Assembly: GCA_946894095.1 (NCBI GenBank)
Contig: OX335652.1
Span: forward strand, 15,461,001 to 15,525,000
DNA from: Incurvaria masculella
Lineage: Eukaryota; Arthropoda; Insecta; Lepidoptera; Incurvariidae
Length of the DNA stretch: 64,000 bases
Direction: 5' to 3'
Below, one piece after another: positions 26,140-38,308 of this stretch (positions are counted from its first letter, which is position 1; each line of letters begins with the position of its first letter). The position numbers and the translations under genes were made by a program. The notes beneath the pieces were generated by a model. The model did not search any database and had not been told where the DNA came from. It saw nothing but the letters and a program-made list of their open reading frames with translations.

Positions 26140-28250
26140 GTGGAGCAGGCGCATCGAATGGGGCGCGCGCTCCGCACACACGATCCGGCACGCTTCATTA
26201 CGATTCAATGCGTACGCAACATTCAACTTGGCTACTTAAGAAATTAACTCGCCGCTTAGATCCCGGGTGAAACTTAAACGAGGATGAAGAGGCAATTTGA
26301 ACTTGTCATTCGTTATTGTAAGTTCGAAGACAGTACACCTTGCGAATGTATGTTAGATACTTATTGGAGATTAGTAGCTCACAGTAAGTCGTGGCCTAAA
26401 ATGTCCGTACTAAACCATGTTTAAATTTAAGGATGCCGATAAAGTATCAGCATGTTCCTGTCAGGCACCATATGATTTTTAGCCGGGTTGACAAATTGGA
26501 TTTCTCATTACAATATTTACACGTACTTACGAAGATGTTTTTTCCTTCAATATAAATACGAGAATAAGTCCGGCTTCGTTTAAAATTTACGTGGAATAGC
26601 AAACATTAACCGTCACTGCCGAATTTTAATTAATTCAGATGACCGTATAAATCTTACGTTAGTGCCCGTTCAAGAATCGCGAAAGCAGTTTCTCGAAATC
26701 CGGCCAAAAAAAACCATCAGCGCAATTAATATAAATGTTAATGCGGTGCAGTTAGAAAGATAAGATAAAATATATTTCGGGTGGAAGGTTATCTCATAGA
26801 CGATCTTCTGAGACTGCGGCGGTAGCGACGGTGGCGGAGGTGCGGAGGGGAAGTCAACGCAACAAGCAGGTGACATGTAGACGCGAACGGGGCTGTGGCT
26901 TTAGATACACTGGCAGAAAATTTACGTCCTTTATGCTATCAATGATGTCAATAGATGTATTCAAATTCAAATGGATATCTTAATTTTGCATTCCAAGGAA
27001 TTACAATACAAATAACAAAATAATCATACATATAGAGGAGAGTTATTTAATACACGACACATGCATGCAATCGCTTAAAATATATTTTCTGAATCGCACA
27101 AAATACATAATTTCTTCACTTTGACATATTTTGAACAGACAAAATGTCACTTTTGACACAAAATTTGGTTATCATAGGTTCAGCTGCGACCATTTATCTC
27201 AACCTTATAGTTAATAAACAATGTGTTCGTACACATTTTAATGCTATTGGGGCGATGAATTTGCTGTACTGGTCAGTAGACTCGGTTCGTCGGTCGCTTA
27301 CTGTGTTGCCCTCGGTCGAATTCCCGTACGCGACCGACGTCAGCGACTGATGTCAGTGAGTTACGTACGCATGCTACTGCTTCCAGCCTGAGTACAGAAA
27401 AACTTCGAGCATGCAATATTCAAATTTCAAATGTCGCCGCCACATCGATGGTTTCAAACGCTCAGAAGCAAACGACAAGAACAGTATTTCGACTGAATTA
27501 CATCACCGAGCAAGGCGTACTAGCTCCGCAAAGTCCCGAGCTCGAGCGAACTACAATCCGATTGCTCCCAGCGACAGCTGTCGCGTTCCGGTCGCATGCT
27601 ATCACTCCGCGGGACTCGCCTAGATTTATAGCCGAGATATGCAAAGCCGCGTCACACGGGCCGCTTCTCACCCAATTTGTACTGCGCGCGCAGACGGAGC
27701 GCGCAATAAAAAGTTTGTCGACACCTCGCGCGACCGACGCGCTTCCGCGAATAGAGCGAGGCGAAAATGTTTATAGGACGGGACGATGGTCGCCGCTCTC
27801 GCGATATTGCAGTGTAAAAAATTAATGAGACGAGCTAGCACCTATTAAGTGAAGTACATTAAAGTGTTAACGTTCATGCTTAAACTTAAATACGTACATT
27901 TTAAGATACAATCAGACGTGACTTTTTTTGGGATGATCGCTACTTTTAATAGATTACATACCATAACGCATCTTCCCCAGAGGTGTAGGTAAGGTTAAAG
28001 CGCTTTGCGTTACGATCAAATCATTATTTTCCTTCCTCTATAGATGTATTGAAATTATCTGGTTGTGATACCCTCATTCTACTAGGCCGCCCGCGCACGA
28101 CAAGTCCAGTCGAGTCTGTTCTGTATATTTGATTAATTCTTTCGTCAACAATTCGCTCTACTTATCAAAACCTTCTAAATATGCCTACCAAATTCTTGTT
28201 ACAACGTCTTTCAGTAGACAATGTTATCTAATTCAGATATTGTAGATCTT
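26140..28250. other. Intergenic DNA with CpG-rich segment, no gene recognised
   Basis: A CpG-rich segment lies at about 27270-27800 with a 125-codon plus-strand frame (27448-27825). That frame has no recognisable motif and another plus-strand frame overlaps it. The remainder is AT-rich with no repeat family assigned. Confidence 0.35.
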
Positions 28251-28254
28251 GTCA

Positions 28255-28818
28255 GGTAAATATTGTTTTATATTTACGGATAAACAGTGTACAGCTTACT
28301 TATTTAGCTCGATGTTTCGTCCACCACGCTGTGGACATCATCAGGATTCGCGACGCGATCTGGAGGACCTTTGTCACTTCGTCAAGTCAGATTTCAACTG
28401 TAGGTCGTCGGCTGCGCAGGATGTAGCTGTTGTAATAATCATTACAAGGCATCCCAACATTAACAGAGAAAATAGTATGAAGCTGTCAGCGTCTTGGTCT
28501 CCGTTACTGGCGAAATATAGCAACACAAGAGTTCAGCTGCCAACACTGATGCAAAGTGACACCGTTAGCATAGTTTGCACGAATGACTTCATTGCCGAAC
28601 GGAATTCTACGTCACTACACTCATCTGCGGCTGAACCTACCCACAGCTACAATCTGCGCAGCCGACGACCTGTAGTTGACATCTGACTGGACGAAGCGTC
28701 AGAGGTCCTCCAGGTCACGTCGCGAATCCTGATGATGTCCACAGCGTGGTGGACGCAACGTCGAGCTAAATAAGTAAGCTGAACATTGTTTATCCGTAAA
28801 TACAAAATAATATGACGA
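28255..28818. mobile_element. Large inverted-repeat element, arms about 165 bp
   Basis: The left arm (about 28255-28419) is inverted at about 28655-28818. Examples: 'tccaccacgctgtggacatc' on the left faces 'gatgtccacagcgtggtgga' on the right, and 'gtcgtcggctgcgcag' faces 'ctgcgcagccgacgac'. The arms differ at a modest number of sites. The 235-bp middle continues a plus-strand frame ending with 'PTHSYNLRSRRPV', which resembles a polyprotein tail but is not assignable. No transposase domain is visible. Target duplication not identified. Confidence 0.7.
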
Positions 28819-28819
28819 A

Positions 28820-30785
28820 CAACAGTGAAAATATACACAACAGTAAACTCACTCAGAAAACTAAGCTCTAGAAACGCATTTTTACTGTATTAATTCTACA
28901 TTTTTGCCTCTTCGGCCACATCTAATTCTCATTTATGTTTATGCATCATAACTACATTTGTTGGAGATTCTGGTGCTCGATTTATCCGAACAATTCGGAG
29001 GACATCGGAATTGTTCAACAAAAACGCAGTCCTCATGAGGAAGCACGTCATTGTTATTCCTTATTTATTGGGCGCTCTCTCCTCCAGATACCGAGAGCCG
29101 GCTGCAGCGGGGGCTTAACTGCTTAACCCCGGCCATCTTTACGAGGGGAGGGGGCTTCGGCGTCGGCACAAAAATGCGGGGTCGCCGTGGACACCCCGCC
29201 GCGACGCCGCGCCGGACCGTGCGTCGTTCTGGCCGGGCGGGTTCCCATCTACGGTGTACGTAATAGTTCCTCTGTAACAACAACGGAACACGCCACAACC
29301 ACGGACACCGAAAATCAACCCGCCTCAGTGAGCTCGCTGCGGCCATGGATATGTTGAATAAGCTCGAAAGCTCAGCGATAGTCCGCTAAACCGCTGACAT
29401 GGTGCCTCGCTGAGCATGGTATCGCGTGGCTTGGTGTATTTGGCTTTTCTGATTACGTTTAGTCTGGATACCTGTTTTTCATTAAACAAAAATATGGCAA
29501 AATATCGTATCTATAAATGAGGTGAAACAGTTAATATTAAACAGTTAAAATAATCTATGATTTTTTTACCGCTTGGTAAAAATAACACGTATGACAGATC
29601 AGAAGATTTTGAAACGATTAACTTTGTTTTTGTAATCGTAACAGTTTGGACAGTACCTTTTCACTAAATATAAGGCGTAAGTTAGAATAGAAAAAATACT
29701 AAAGCTAGAAACAGTTTTTACATGGTTGGGAAACCGTAAGAGAAAAAGTTATGGCACACAGTTAAAAAAATAATTATAAGATACATTTAATGTTTATGTC
29801 TGACCGTTTTCACTCAGTTAGAGTAACCAATTTACTTAGTTGGCTCTTTTTTAACGTTGCAAGACGCTTGGTATAATCAGAATTACAGTTATATTCACTG
29901 ATGTATTTTTTCAGTGTATAGGCACAGTTCGGTTTCATCTACGAGTAGACGCGTCGCTTCAATCCCGCGGCGACGCGCTCTCTTGATGCAGCGCATGACA
30001 CACAAGGCGTTACACAGTGTGTGTGTACCAACCAGAATGTACGCCGAAGCCGAGTCCACACAGCGGGGACACCGTCATATATCGCGAACAATCACATTAC
30101 CATAGCGCGTCATATTAATACACCCGAACAGTTTCAGAGCTCCGCGCAAATTTATCGCGTCCATAATGGTTTTTGGAACACGCTTTACTGCCGCATTACA
30201 CTTACGAAATGTCCGTTTATGAAATGAGACAATAAAATGTTTAAATTGTTGCCAACATTTTTTACCGGACGATGGAGGTTATCGAACGTAGTTAACAACA
30301 TTTTAAAATTTAATTTGTCTGGATTCTAAATCGAGGATACACGGAAAGATAGATGTATACCGGACTTAAATGCAGCTGGTAAGCGTTAAGCGATTATGGA
30401 ACGGCTATAGGCAGCGGTCTAATTTGTGAAGATCTACATGATATGTGCTGGTCGAGCGTGCGAAACTCATCAAACTGAAACGAATAACTGAAATATAATT
30501 AGGAACAAATATAAAGAGAAGCCTACGCGAATAAAGTTAAAGAAAACCAAAAAAACTAATTTACATTTCGAAGTGTATTTTTATTCGAGGTACAAAAGAC
30601 ATAAACGCTCTCAATTGCGCCGCCGTTTATAGAGTAGGCCCTGTTCAATTAAAGATTTCTAATTAAGGAAATGTAAACACCGCAGGCCGTTCCGTCCGCT
30701 TGGTCGAACATTTTCGCTTAGTCGGAAAAAATCACGTCCACCTCAGCATCCTGCATGCATAAAACTGAATATGTAGAGACGTGAT
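28820..30785. other. Intergenic DNA, nothing firm
   Basis: A GC-rich patch occupies about 29090-29250. The segment 29355-29440 ('aataagctcgaaagctcagc', 'ggtgcctcgctgagcatggt') recurs in diverged form at 50980-51060 and is part of a repeat. No gene is recognised in the remainder. Confidence 0.4.
29355..29440 (+). repeat. Dispersed repeat shared with 50980-51060
   Basis: Both places read 'aataagctcga.agctcagc', 'tggtccgc.aa.ccgctg' and 'cctcgctgagc.tggt.tcgcg' in the same order. The family is unknown to me; it has no coding capacity in these copies. Confidence 0.55.
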
Positions 30786-30786
30786 C

Positions 30787-31185
30787 TTTTTTTTTTGTGC
30801 AGCCTGCCTAATACCACACAACTGATGATATTAGCCCAATGCACCACATTCCCGAAGGGAATTTTATGTCATGCCAGGACCTTCCCTTTTTGAGCACGGC
30901 TAAACTGTGCAGGATGGAAAACACGGACAATTGTACATTGCCGCTTTTCATCCAATGCTATGGTACAAACCCGTGCGGGCTTTAGCCATATCACCCAGTA
31001 GAGAAGGGGACATACAGTTGTACATAGATACATAGATTCCGAAACATAGAGCAGCTCGCATTCGTGACGAAATGCACTTATCCAACTCTCAACTCAAGAA
31101 AGTCGTGCATGGACGGGGCGAGGTTTTGAACCCAGTCCTCTGGTATGCTAGGCAACTCCCAGCGCCACTAGGCTACGAGCCGCTC
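30787..31185 (-). mobile_element. tRNA-derived SINE, near full-length
   Basis: On the minus strand it begins with GGCTCGTAGCCTAGTGGCGC (A-box region, complement of 31161-31182), followed by the B box GGGTTCAAAACC (complement of 31122-31133). The body matches the other copies ('catccaatgctatggtac', 'cccgtgcgggcttta') and the element ends in an A-run (T-run 30787-30796 on plus). This is the clearest copy of the family together with 10494-10852. It is noncoding, transcribed by RNA polymerase III if active. Confidence 0.82.
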
Positions 31186-31690
31186 GATCAATTCAATAGG
31201 CGGCAGCCATTTTAAAACGCAGTTCTAACGAAACAAATGATTTTGAACCACAATAGGAACGGGTTTATCTCCTTCTATAGGGCGCGGACGCGTACGCTAT
31301 GGCGCTCGACGATCGACGAACCCTTCGGGCGAACATCATTGAATATTCAAATTGAATCGTAAGCAATAATGAAATCCTCGGTCGGGATTCGAGTTACAAT
31401 AAGAAAACATTAGGACGCGTAAAGGTGCTCGCACGCAGCGTGGGGCACCGCACAATCGAGCCCCGCGCCACCACAATGCCTGTAAAAATACGGGAAACTA
31501 CGAAAATACAAAACCCCATTGTGATTCCTCGCCCATAAAGCGGAGGGATACGGCCAATGAATAAAATATGGCTAAATATAATAATATGATTTTGTCGGAG
31601 GAAAAAAATGCCCTTAGAATCGTGATTGACACGTGATCCGCGCTCGGGAATTCTAATGGAGCTCTGTCGATTGGCGGGATGGAGTTTTAG

Positions 31691-32240
31691 ACTAGGAGGT
31701 CGCGACCAAAATTATAACGATAACGGAAATGGCTGAAACTGGTTTCAAGGGATGAAGACCAACCCTCTGAAGCTGAATGTGGCAGTCTGCCTGTGCCAAG
31801 TGGTTGCGTTACGTAGATAAGGCGCCTGAAAAAGTAGTTATGGTGACAAAAAATATATTCGATAAGGTAAATGGCTGCAAATAACAAAGCATGAAAGTAT
31901 CAGTACATACTTGCTTAGCAATACCAAAACTGAACAAATATTTGGTTGCATTTCGTAGTTATAGGCGATTTAGGTTACAGATATAACTGTAGGGATATTT
32001 AAGTTAATAATTAAAAAACGACTGGTTATTGTTGTAAAATTAATAGGTGTCAATGTTTCTAAACAATTAGTATATTCATCAGCAGGCACATACCAACATC
32101 TATTTTATATAGCCAATCTAGATAACTCAACCACTTGGCACAAGCGCAACGACATATTTAACATCAGAAGGTTGGTCTCTAACCTGGGAACCCAGATTCA
32201 GCCATTTACCTTATCGTGACCTAAAATGTTGTGACCTCCC
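31691..32240. mobile_element. Nonautonomous inverted-repeat (foldback) element, copy 2
   Basis: Matches 9271-9820 over about 545 bp in the same orientation with scattered substitutions. Ends: GGAGGTCGCGACC at 31695 and GTTGTGACCTCC at 32228-32239. Internal inverted blocks match those of copy 1. No open frame encodes a transposase. Confidence 0.78.
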
Positions 32241-32244
32241 GGAA

Positions 32245-33185
32245 TATTTTGTGGAGAGTTTATTATTTGGCAGTTGCTTGGCGGATAAGCCCCCGGGGGT
32301 GCGAGCAACTTGCGTGGCTTTTGATGGGGCGTTGTTACACTTTTATTGAGATTTCACACTTCGTTTGAGGGGGAACGGATTTATTTTACACGTTTCATAT
32401 TAGGGTTGGACATTAACATTTTACAAGCGTATGTGCCTGGATTATAATCAAAATGCTTGAGTGGGTTTTTCGTAGGGATAGCAAATCCGAGTGCAGTGTA
32501 CTGTCTATGGATGATGAATAAACAATAAACAATAGAGGTCCGACCCAATTTGCTGGACTAACTAGTTCGGCCCCGGCCTAGTTAAGGATAAAGGAATTTA
32601 TTTGAACTAAATTACGTTACAATACCAGGATTAAAAAAAGTTGAGTTGATACTAGCATAAAAAAATCCATAACCAATTTTAAATATTTACAGAACAAGTT
32701 TGGTCTAGGCTAAAATGCATATGTAGTTTGTCCGAAAATCGGGCTCGGCCGGTGACATATGTAATAAGCATTCACAATATCATTTCCATTTTAAGTTGCA
32801 GAAAGCAGCACATTTTTTAACCCGACCTCCCGTTTTATTTACAAAATGCGAATACTTCATATTTATAAAAGGCTCGAATTTAATATTTGTGAAAGTTATG
32901 CCATGAATACCAAGAAAATTCCTCTCGAAATCCTCGAGAAGAGAAATTGTCGAAGAGAATGCGCGGGAGACGCGCGGCGCGGCTGCGCGGAGGCAGCGGT
33001 GGGTCGATTTGGCGGCAAACTTGTGGACGCAATGCAGTAGCCGCGCGCATGCGCACCCGGGAAAAGGACGACCAAGTAAATTATTTCATTTGGAACATGG
33101 TGCAATGAGATACTTGCACATGCATACATAACGGAAATATTCCGAGTAGGATATTGTATAGCATACATATCCTACATATAAAGAT
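32245..33185. other. Intergenic DNA, nothing recognised
   Basis: Mixed-composition sequence with a small CpG-rich patch at 32960-33060. Reading frames up to 90 codons on the minus strand have no family motif. Confidence 0.4.
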
Positions 33186-33411
33186 AGTATGCAATCCCGA
33201 CTCGAGATTGCAAATTCGAGATCCCGCGAGATTAGAAATATCAATCCCGCGGGATCCCGGAATTTTCGGGATCCCGTCTAGTTTTAAAAAAATGTTAAAT
33301 TCGGATGACTGAAAATGCTAATAACTGCTTGTTTGTGATAGCGAGGTCAACTAAAATAACATATTACTCGAAAGAAAATAAAAACCTTTATTCTGCCCGA
33401 TTGAACCATTT

Positions 33412-34808
33412 CCGGTTCAATCGGGCAAGACATAGAACTAGTTATGTTTGCAGATGACATCTCAGTAGTTTTGAAAAACAAAAATATAATTGAACTACGG
33501 GAGGTTTTCTTGTCAGTAATTAAGTCGCTCACATCATGGTTTGAACACAATAATCTATTGTTAAATACTAATAAAACGAATGTAATGCATTTTGTTCTTG
33601 GGGCACATAGGCGTAAAAATAATGAAGACGTAACCAATACTGTAGAGGAATTATCGTTAAACATGGCTAATGAATTAACTTTTCTGGGATTAATAATTGA
33701 CAATAGATTCTGCTGGAAACCCCACATAGACAGTCTTGCTGGTAAACTGAGCTCAGCCTGTTATGCCATTAAAAAAATCAAGGAACTCTGTGGCACGCAA
33801 GCTGCAAAAACTGTCTACTTTGCTTACTTCGATAGTCTCATGTTGTATGGACTAATGTTTTGGGGAAATGCAGCAGAAGCAAATAGAATATTTGTCTTGC
33901 AAAAAAGAGCCTTGCGTTGTATTCTTAGCATGAAAGCTATAGATTCTTGTAGGAATGTATTCAGCGAAATAGGAATTATGACCCTACCTAGCGCATATGT
34001 GTATCAAAATATCTGCCATGCTAGGAAATATAAGCACCATAATACCTTAAATGCTGATGTACATGACTACGATACTAGACATAAAACTGATTTACAAAAT
34101 GTTAAGCATAGGTCATCAAAATTTTCAAAAAGTTTTATATGCAATAGTATTAGGTTATACAACAAAATTCCAGAGGAGATCAGGAAATTAGGAGATAAAT
34201 GTTTTAAGAGCAAATTGAAATCAGTATTAATAAAAAAAAGCTACTACACTATCCAGGAAGCCTTATTAGATAGAAAACTTGTTTAAATTAAAGCTCATGA
34301 CTACATACTTGACCGGGTACCTAACACGGTACTACCAATTAATTTTTTTTTTTTATTATTATTATTATTTTCTATTATTTTTATTTTTTCTGACATGGGT
34401 ACTACATTGTAGTATGAATTTGTTTATTTACTAACTAATATTTAATTTGATATTACCTTGTATCAAAAATGACGATGGCTTTTTACACCTGAATAATTTA
34501 GATCATAATTCCTATTAATTTAGAATAAGATGTCATTATAGTAGTCAAGAGTTTGCTCCTCACCAATGTATATAATGTTCTTATAATAATGTTCTTTGTG
34601 AGCAGTAGTAATCAATCAATCACTGTAAACTAGTTTGTAAGTATCACTGGAAAAAATAATAATACAATGACCAACCTGACGAAGTTTCTTGTCGGCTCTT
34701 CTTCGCCAGAAGTAATCGAACCGACAGGAAAAAAAAAATGACGAATCCGAGTGTGTAATATACATCTAATGGAGGAAATAAAGAAACTGAAACTGAAACT
34801 GAAACTTT
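33412..34808 (+). mobile_element. LINE (non-LTR retrotransposon) 3' portion, 5'-truncated
   Basis: Holds the C-terminal half of a reverse transcriptase frame, its stop codon, a 3' UTR of about 490 bp, a polyadenylation-type AATAAA at 34777-34782 and a terminal array of four GAAACT units (34783-34806). Short tandem repeats in place of polyA are known at the 3' ends of several LINE groups. Truncation at the 5' side is usual for target-primed reverse transcription. A 14-bp inverted repeat (33394-33427) spans the 5' junction. Confidence 0.75.
33424..34286 (+). pseudogene. LINE reverse transcriptase C-terminal fragment
   Basis: The frame is uninterrupted to its stop at 34284-34286. It starts just before the catalytic box FADDI (codons near 33450), preceded in frame by GQDIELVM, so the fingers and first palm motifs are missing. 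After it come a thumb-like section ('LGLIIDNRFCWKPHID') and the C-terminal region with 'LYGLMFWGNAAEANRIFVLQ' and 'YNKIPEEIRKL', typical of Jockey/CR1-type LINE polymerases. With only the second half present it cannot polymerise alone; I call it a relic. The lack of internal stops suggests a fairly young insertion. Clade assignment is tentative. Confidence 0.75.
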
Positions 34809-34809
34809 A

Positions 34810-35655
34810 ATCTTACCAACTAAATAATTATCAGGTTTTAAGAAAATTAACATAGGTAACTTAGGTAATCAAAACAATAAGTATATCTCAAGGAAATCAG
34901 GAAGTAGTTACCTACGAGTGAATTTGAAAATGAAAAAATAATTTAATAACAACTGCACAACTAAAACAATGACGAACGTAAACAAACAAATGACTGCCTC
35001 TCCGCGCGCACATACTTCTTTCTCACTTACTCGACACAGTTCTCTATGATCTGTCCCACTCGTCAGTCGTCACCTGTCGCTAATATTCGGAAATAGTCGA
35101 ATAGTTTTCTAACGCTGTTTGGCGTTCCTGCCGCTCGCGGTCGTCAGTCAGCCAGCACGCCGCTTGCGACCCGAGTGGACGTGTATAGTGTCGCTGACCA
35201 CTGCCGCCCAATCCCGTCAATCTCGAACGGGATCTCGTCATATGATGCGTCGGGATTGATCCCGAAAAATTACACGAGATCTCGCGAGATCGGGATTGCA
35301 TTCCCTAATTCCGAGCCATATAAAGAAGAATTCAATTCATATGCCGAATATCAATGCGATAAGAAAAAAAATATGTGATATCATAGATCAATAGAAACAC
35401 AATATGGTTGGAACCATTCAGAAATAAACGCCCACTTATTGATTTGTGATAATGAATATAATTAAACAAAAATATTTGTAATTTACTTACTTAACGTTAG
35501 TTAGACATTTATTTAAATCTGAAAAAAATATACTTCTGATTGTTTCCAAAAGTCAATAATTTATTTTCCTACGTCGGATATCCGACATCAGTCAAAAGTT
35601 GACTTAAATTGAGGCACACTGCTCAATGGTTAACTCCATAGCGTTATGATATATA
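34810..35655. other. Intergenic DNA between LINE and palindromic MITE
   Basis: Besides the palindromic stretch at 35215-35301 nothing is recognised. Short frames only. Confidence 0.4.
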
Positions 35656-35660
35656 GTCAT

Positions 35661-35831
35661 AGGCTGAGATAAATAGTCGCAATAGAAACTAAGACTAACG
35701 AAAAGTAATACTTTGTGACGTCATTTCGACACTCTTTGTATGAACGAAATTTTAAATGTAATGCAAAGTGACGTCACAAAGTACTACTTTTCGTTAGTCT
35801 TATTTATTATAGTTAATATTTATCTCAGCCT
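35661..35831. mobile_element. Palindromic MITE, 171 bp
   Basis: Ends AGGCTGAGATAAATA (35661) and TATTTATCTCAGCCT (to 35831) are perfect inverted repeats. A second inner pair, 'aagactaacgaaaagtaata' and 'tactacttttcgttagtctt', continues the palindrome, with TGACGTCA-containing sequence in both arms near the centre. The whole element can fold into one long hairpin. No coding capacity; target duplication unclear. Confidence 0.75.
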
Positions 35832-35962
35832 TAGAGCATTCTTAGATGCTATTGAATAATATTCCAATTCATTCATTCTCTTTTAGTCATACTCATACTC
35901 AAAAGAGGTTGTCTTTAAACAGTCCATGTAATTTGATTAACTTATTCATGGCTTACAACTCT

Positions 35963-36037
35963 ACGAAAGACAATCCTAAGTTAGGATCGTCTTTCGTGGA
36001 TCGTGCTACGTTAGGATTCCTAACATAGCACGATCCA
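35963..36037. repeat. Two adjacent near-perfect hairpins
   Basis: Hairpin 1: 35963-35997, arms of 17 nt with one mismatch around a single central base. Hairpin 2: 35997-36037, arms of 20 nt with one mismatch and practically no loop. They share the motif TTAGGA and abut each other, so the DNA could extrude as paired cruciforms. Function unknown. Confidence 0.7.
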
Positions 36038-36039
36038 TT

Positions 36040-37165
36040 AGAATATTACCCAACATCTAGGCCCTATACCTTATTCCCTTTTGGGAATAATTTGAGCTAA
36101 TATTACGACAGTTCTGTGTGGTATTAGCCATAAATGCGTTTTTCTTGTGTGGAACTGCTATACAAAAATATGCTTCAGTCAATATTTTGGGTCACCTTCA
36201 TAAAGTCCAAAAAGCATTAGATCCAAAACCCAGACCATCCAAAAGTATGTATTTTTCGTGTGTATCATATAACCTAACCTAACCTAATTGAAAATATACG
36301 TATTCATAAGCGTTCTGAACGGTATGGGTCCCCCTAATATTCATGTGCAATCTTCGGCTGACACCTTCGAGAATCCGTGACTCCATGGCGCCAACCTAAA
36401 ATATGGCAAGTGCAGTGCAATAAAATCCGCGTGCAGTGCGTATGTTTTATCAACAAGCGAGGGAGTTGTAGCCATATATCATTAAGGGAACGGTATACGA
36501 TTGTTGCACCCAAAATTATGATTATATGAATCCTGTGGGCGCTGGCAGAGTTATTGTTTTCTTTGTGCTGGCACTTATTTATTCTGCGGGCACGGGACCT
36601 CTCCTTAGTCATTGGAGAGATTGCGCCGTGTAGCCGAGATAAGGAGGACATTACTCAAGCATGTGAATTCATTCCGATCTGACGTTTTACTTTGGGATCC
36701 CCGCGTCTTCGGTGGTGATCGACCTACGCAAAAAAAAGGTCGAAAGCTCCGATACAAACGTGACCTATCGAGTGCGGTTCATTCTGTCGGTGCAAGGTTT
36801 GAGGGCGTAAATAATGAATGATGATCATAAATAATAAGTATCCAGTAGTTCTGATAAACATGAGTAAGACAAACCTATACCTATTTGAGATACGCAGTGT
36901 AAAGTTTCGACAAAGTGGCATATAGCCTAGAGAAAAGCGAACCGAAAACTGTGACCATTCGGAGTAAGAAATACAGGGCCTGCTCAATTTACAGTGGTGA
37001 TACGGGCAAATGGATCATCTGCAGATCGCTAGATTCGCAAGTTAGAATTCAGCCTTGGTGCCTACAGACTTCTTTAATTTAAATACTGAGATAAAATACT
37101 GATCGAGAAGTAATTGTAACTGGTAGGAGGTATAGTTACGAGAAATGAGAAGCGTATGATGAGAT
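36040..37165. other. Intergenic DNA, nothing recognised
   Basis: Three CCTAA units occur at about 36271-36286, too few to indicate telomeric DNA. No gene or repeat family is recognised before the LINE fragment that starts near 37169. Confidence 0.4.
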
Positions 37166-37168
37166 GGT

Positions 37169-38274
37169 TTGTATATTAATGTAGACGACGCTCAGTTCGG
37201 CTTCAGGAAGGACGTGTCAACTGATATGGCTATATTCTCTCTAAAGCAGGTTGTATCTTACTACACGGAGAATCAGACGTCGGTATACGCCTGTTTTCTC
37301 GACTTGAGCAAGGCATTCGATACAATCTGTTACGAGAAGCTGTGGGAGAAGCTGAATGTGACCCAGGTTCCAGGTGAGATCACCCAAATTCTCAGTTTCT
37401 GGTACACCAACCAATCGAATAGCGTGAGATGGGGTTCCATGCTATCCGAAAGCTATAGATTGAGTTGCGGAGTCAGACAGGGTGGGTTGACCTCACCGAA
37501 CCTCTTCAACTTATATGTTAATGAACTGATCGAGGAACTCAGCAGGACCCCGGTCGGATTCAAGTTAGGTAGCAGATATGTCAACAACTTGAGCTACGCA
37601 GATGACATGGTCTTGCTGAGTCCCTCGATCAAGGGGCTTAGACACCTCGTAGGTATTTGTGAGAAATATGCGGCGAAACATGTCCTGGTATATAATGTAA
37701 AGAAAACCGAAATGATGGTTTTCAAATCGGGATCGGGTCCGAGCCATGTCCCGTCCATATTTCTCAACAATACAGAGATCAAAAGGGTGGAAGAATTTAA
37801 GTACCTGGGTCATATTCTAACGTCCAGCCTGAAGGATGACCGTGACATTGAGAGACAGCGCCGTTCTCTTTCGATGGTGGGCAATATGCTGGCCAGGAGA
37901 TTTGGCAAATGTACGAGGCTAAAGTGACATTGTTTGAGGCATTTTGTCAGTCCCTCTATACGTGTCAATTATGGACGAACAGTACGAAAAAATCGTATAA
38001 TGGCATAAGAATTCAATATAACAATGTATTTAGGCAAATAATGCGTTTGCCGCGATACTGTAGTGCGTCAACCATGTTTGCCGAGAGTCGGGTATCGGAT
38101 TTTTGTGCCATTATGCGAAACAGAGTGTTTAGTTTTATGCAACGTCTGTACACGTGTGAGAATACAATAATAGAGGGACTGGTACAATGGTGTTACAACC
38201 CGATCTTCCGTGAATGGGAACATATCATGTTAGGTACTCATTCACGGAGAAGAGGGAATACCGTTTATTTTTAA
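37169..38274 (+). pseudogene. Degenerate LINE reverse transcriptase, one frameshift
   Basis: The first frame (37169-37927) contains reverse transcriptase motifs in order: 'AQFGFRKDVSTDMAIFSL', 'CFLDLSKAFDTICYEKLW' (palm A), 'GVRQGGLTSPNLFNLYVNEL' (motif B) and the catalytic 'SYADDMVLLSPS' (motif C). It stops at 37925-37927. Homologous sequence continues in a different frame from about 37909 to 38274 ('TLFEAFCQSLYTCQLW', 'YNNVFRQIMRLPRY'), so one small indel near 37910-37925 breaks the gene. The N-terminal endonuclease and fingers are missing. It is a non-LTR retrotransposon relic of unassigned clade, distinct from the LINE at 33412. Confidence 0.78.
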
Positions 38275-38308
38275 TAATATTAATATTACCTGTAATTTTG
38301 CAGCATAT

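Larger units (their letters stand above)
33189..35301. repeat. Inverted motifs flanking the LINE insertion
   Basis: ATGCAATCCCGA at 33189-33200 is inverted as TCGGGATTGCAT at 35290-35301. Both ends are surrounded by palindromic GGGATCCCG / GATCTCGCGAGATC-type sequence (33210-33285 and 35215-35295). This could be a DNA-type element with the LINE inside it, or two separate copies of a palindrome-rich repeat in opposite orientation. No transposase is visible. Confidence 0.45.

Noticed and set aside
25780..26247. Open frames of 110-148 codons on both strands (Gly/Ala/Arg or Pro/Ala repeats)
   Set aside because: They are produced by the stop-free 14-bp minisatellite. All frames are open, so none is evidence for a gene.
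27448..27825. 125-codon plus-strand frame
   Set aside because: Lies in a CpG-rich patch with another frame overlapping; no recognisable domain and no supporting context.
36267..36288. CCTAA repeats resembling insect telomere sequence
   Set aside because: Only three units; too short to be telomeric or a clear interstitial array.
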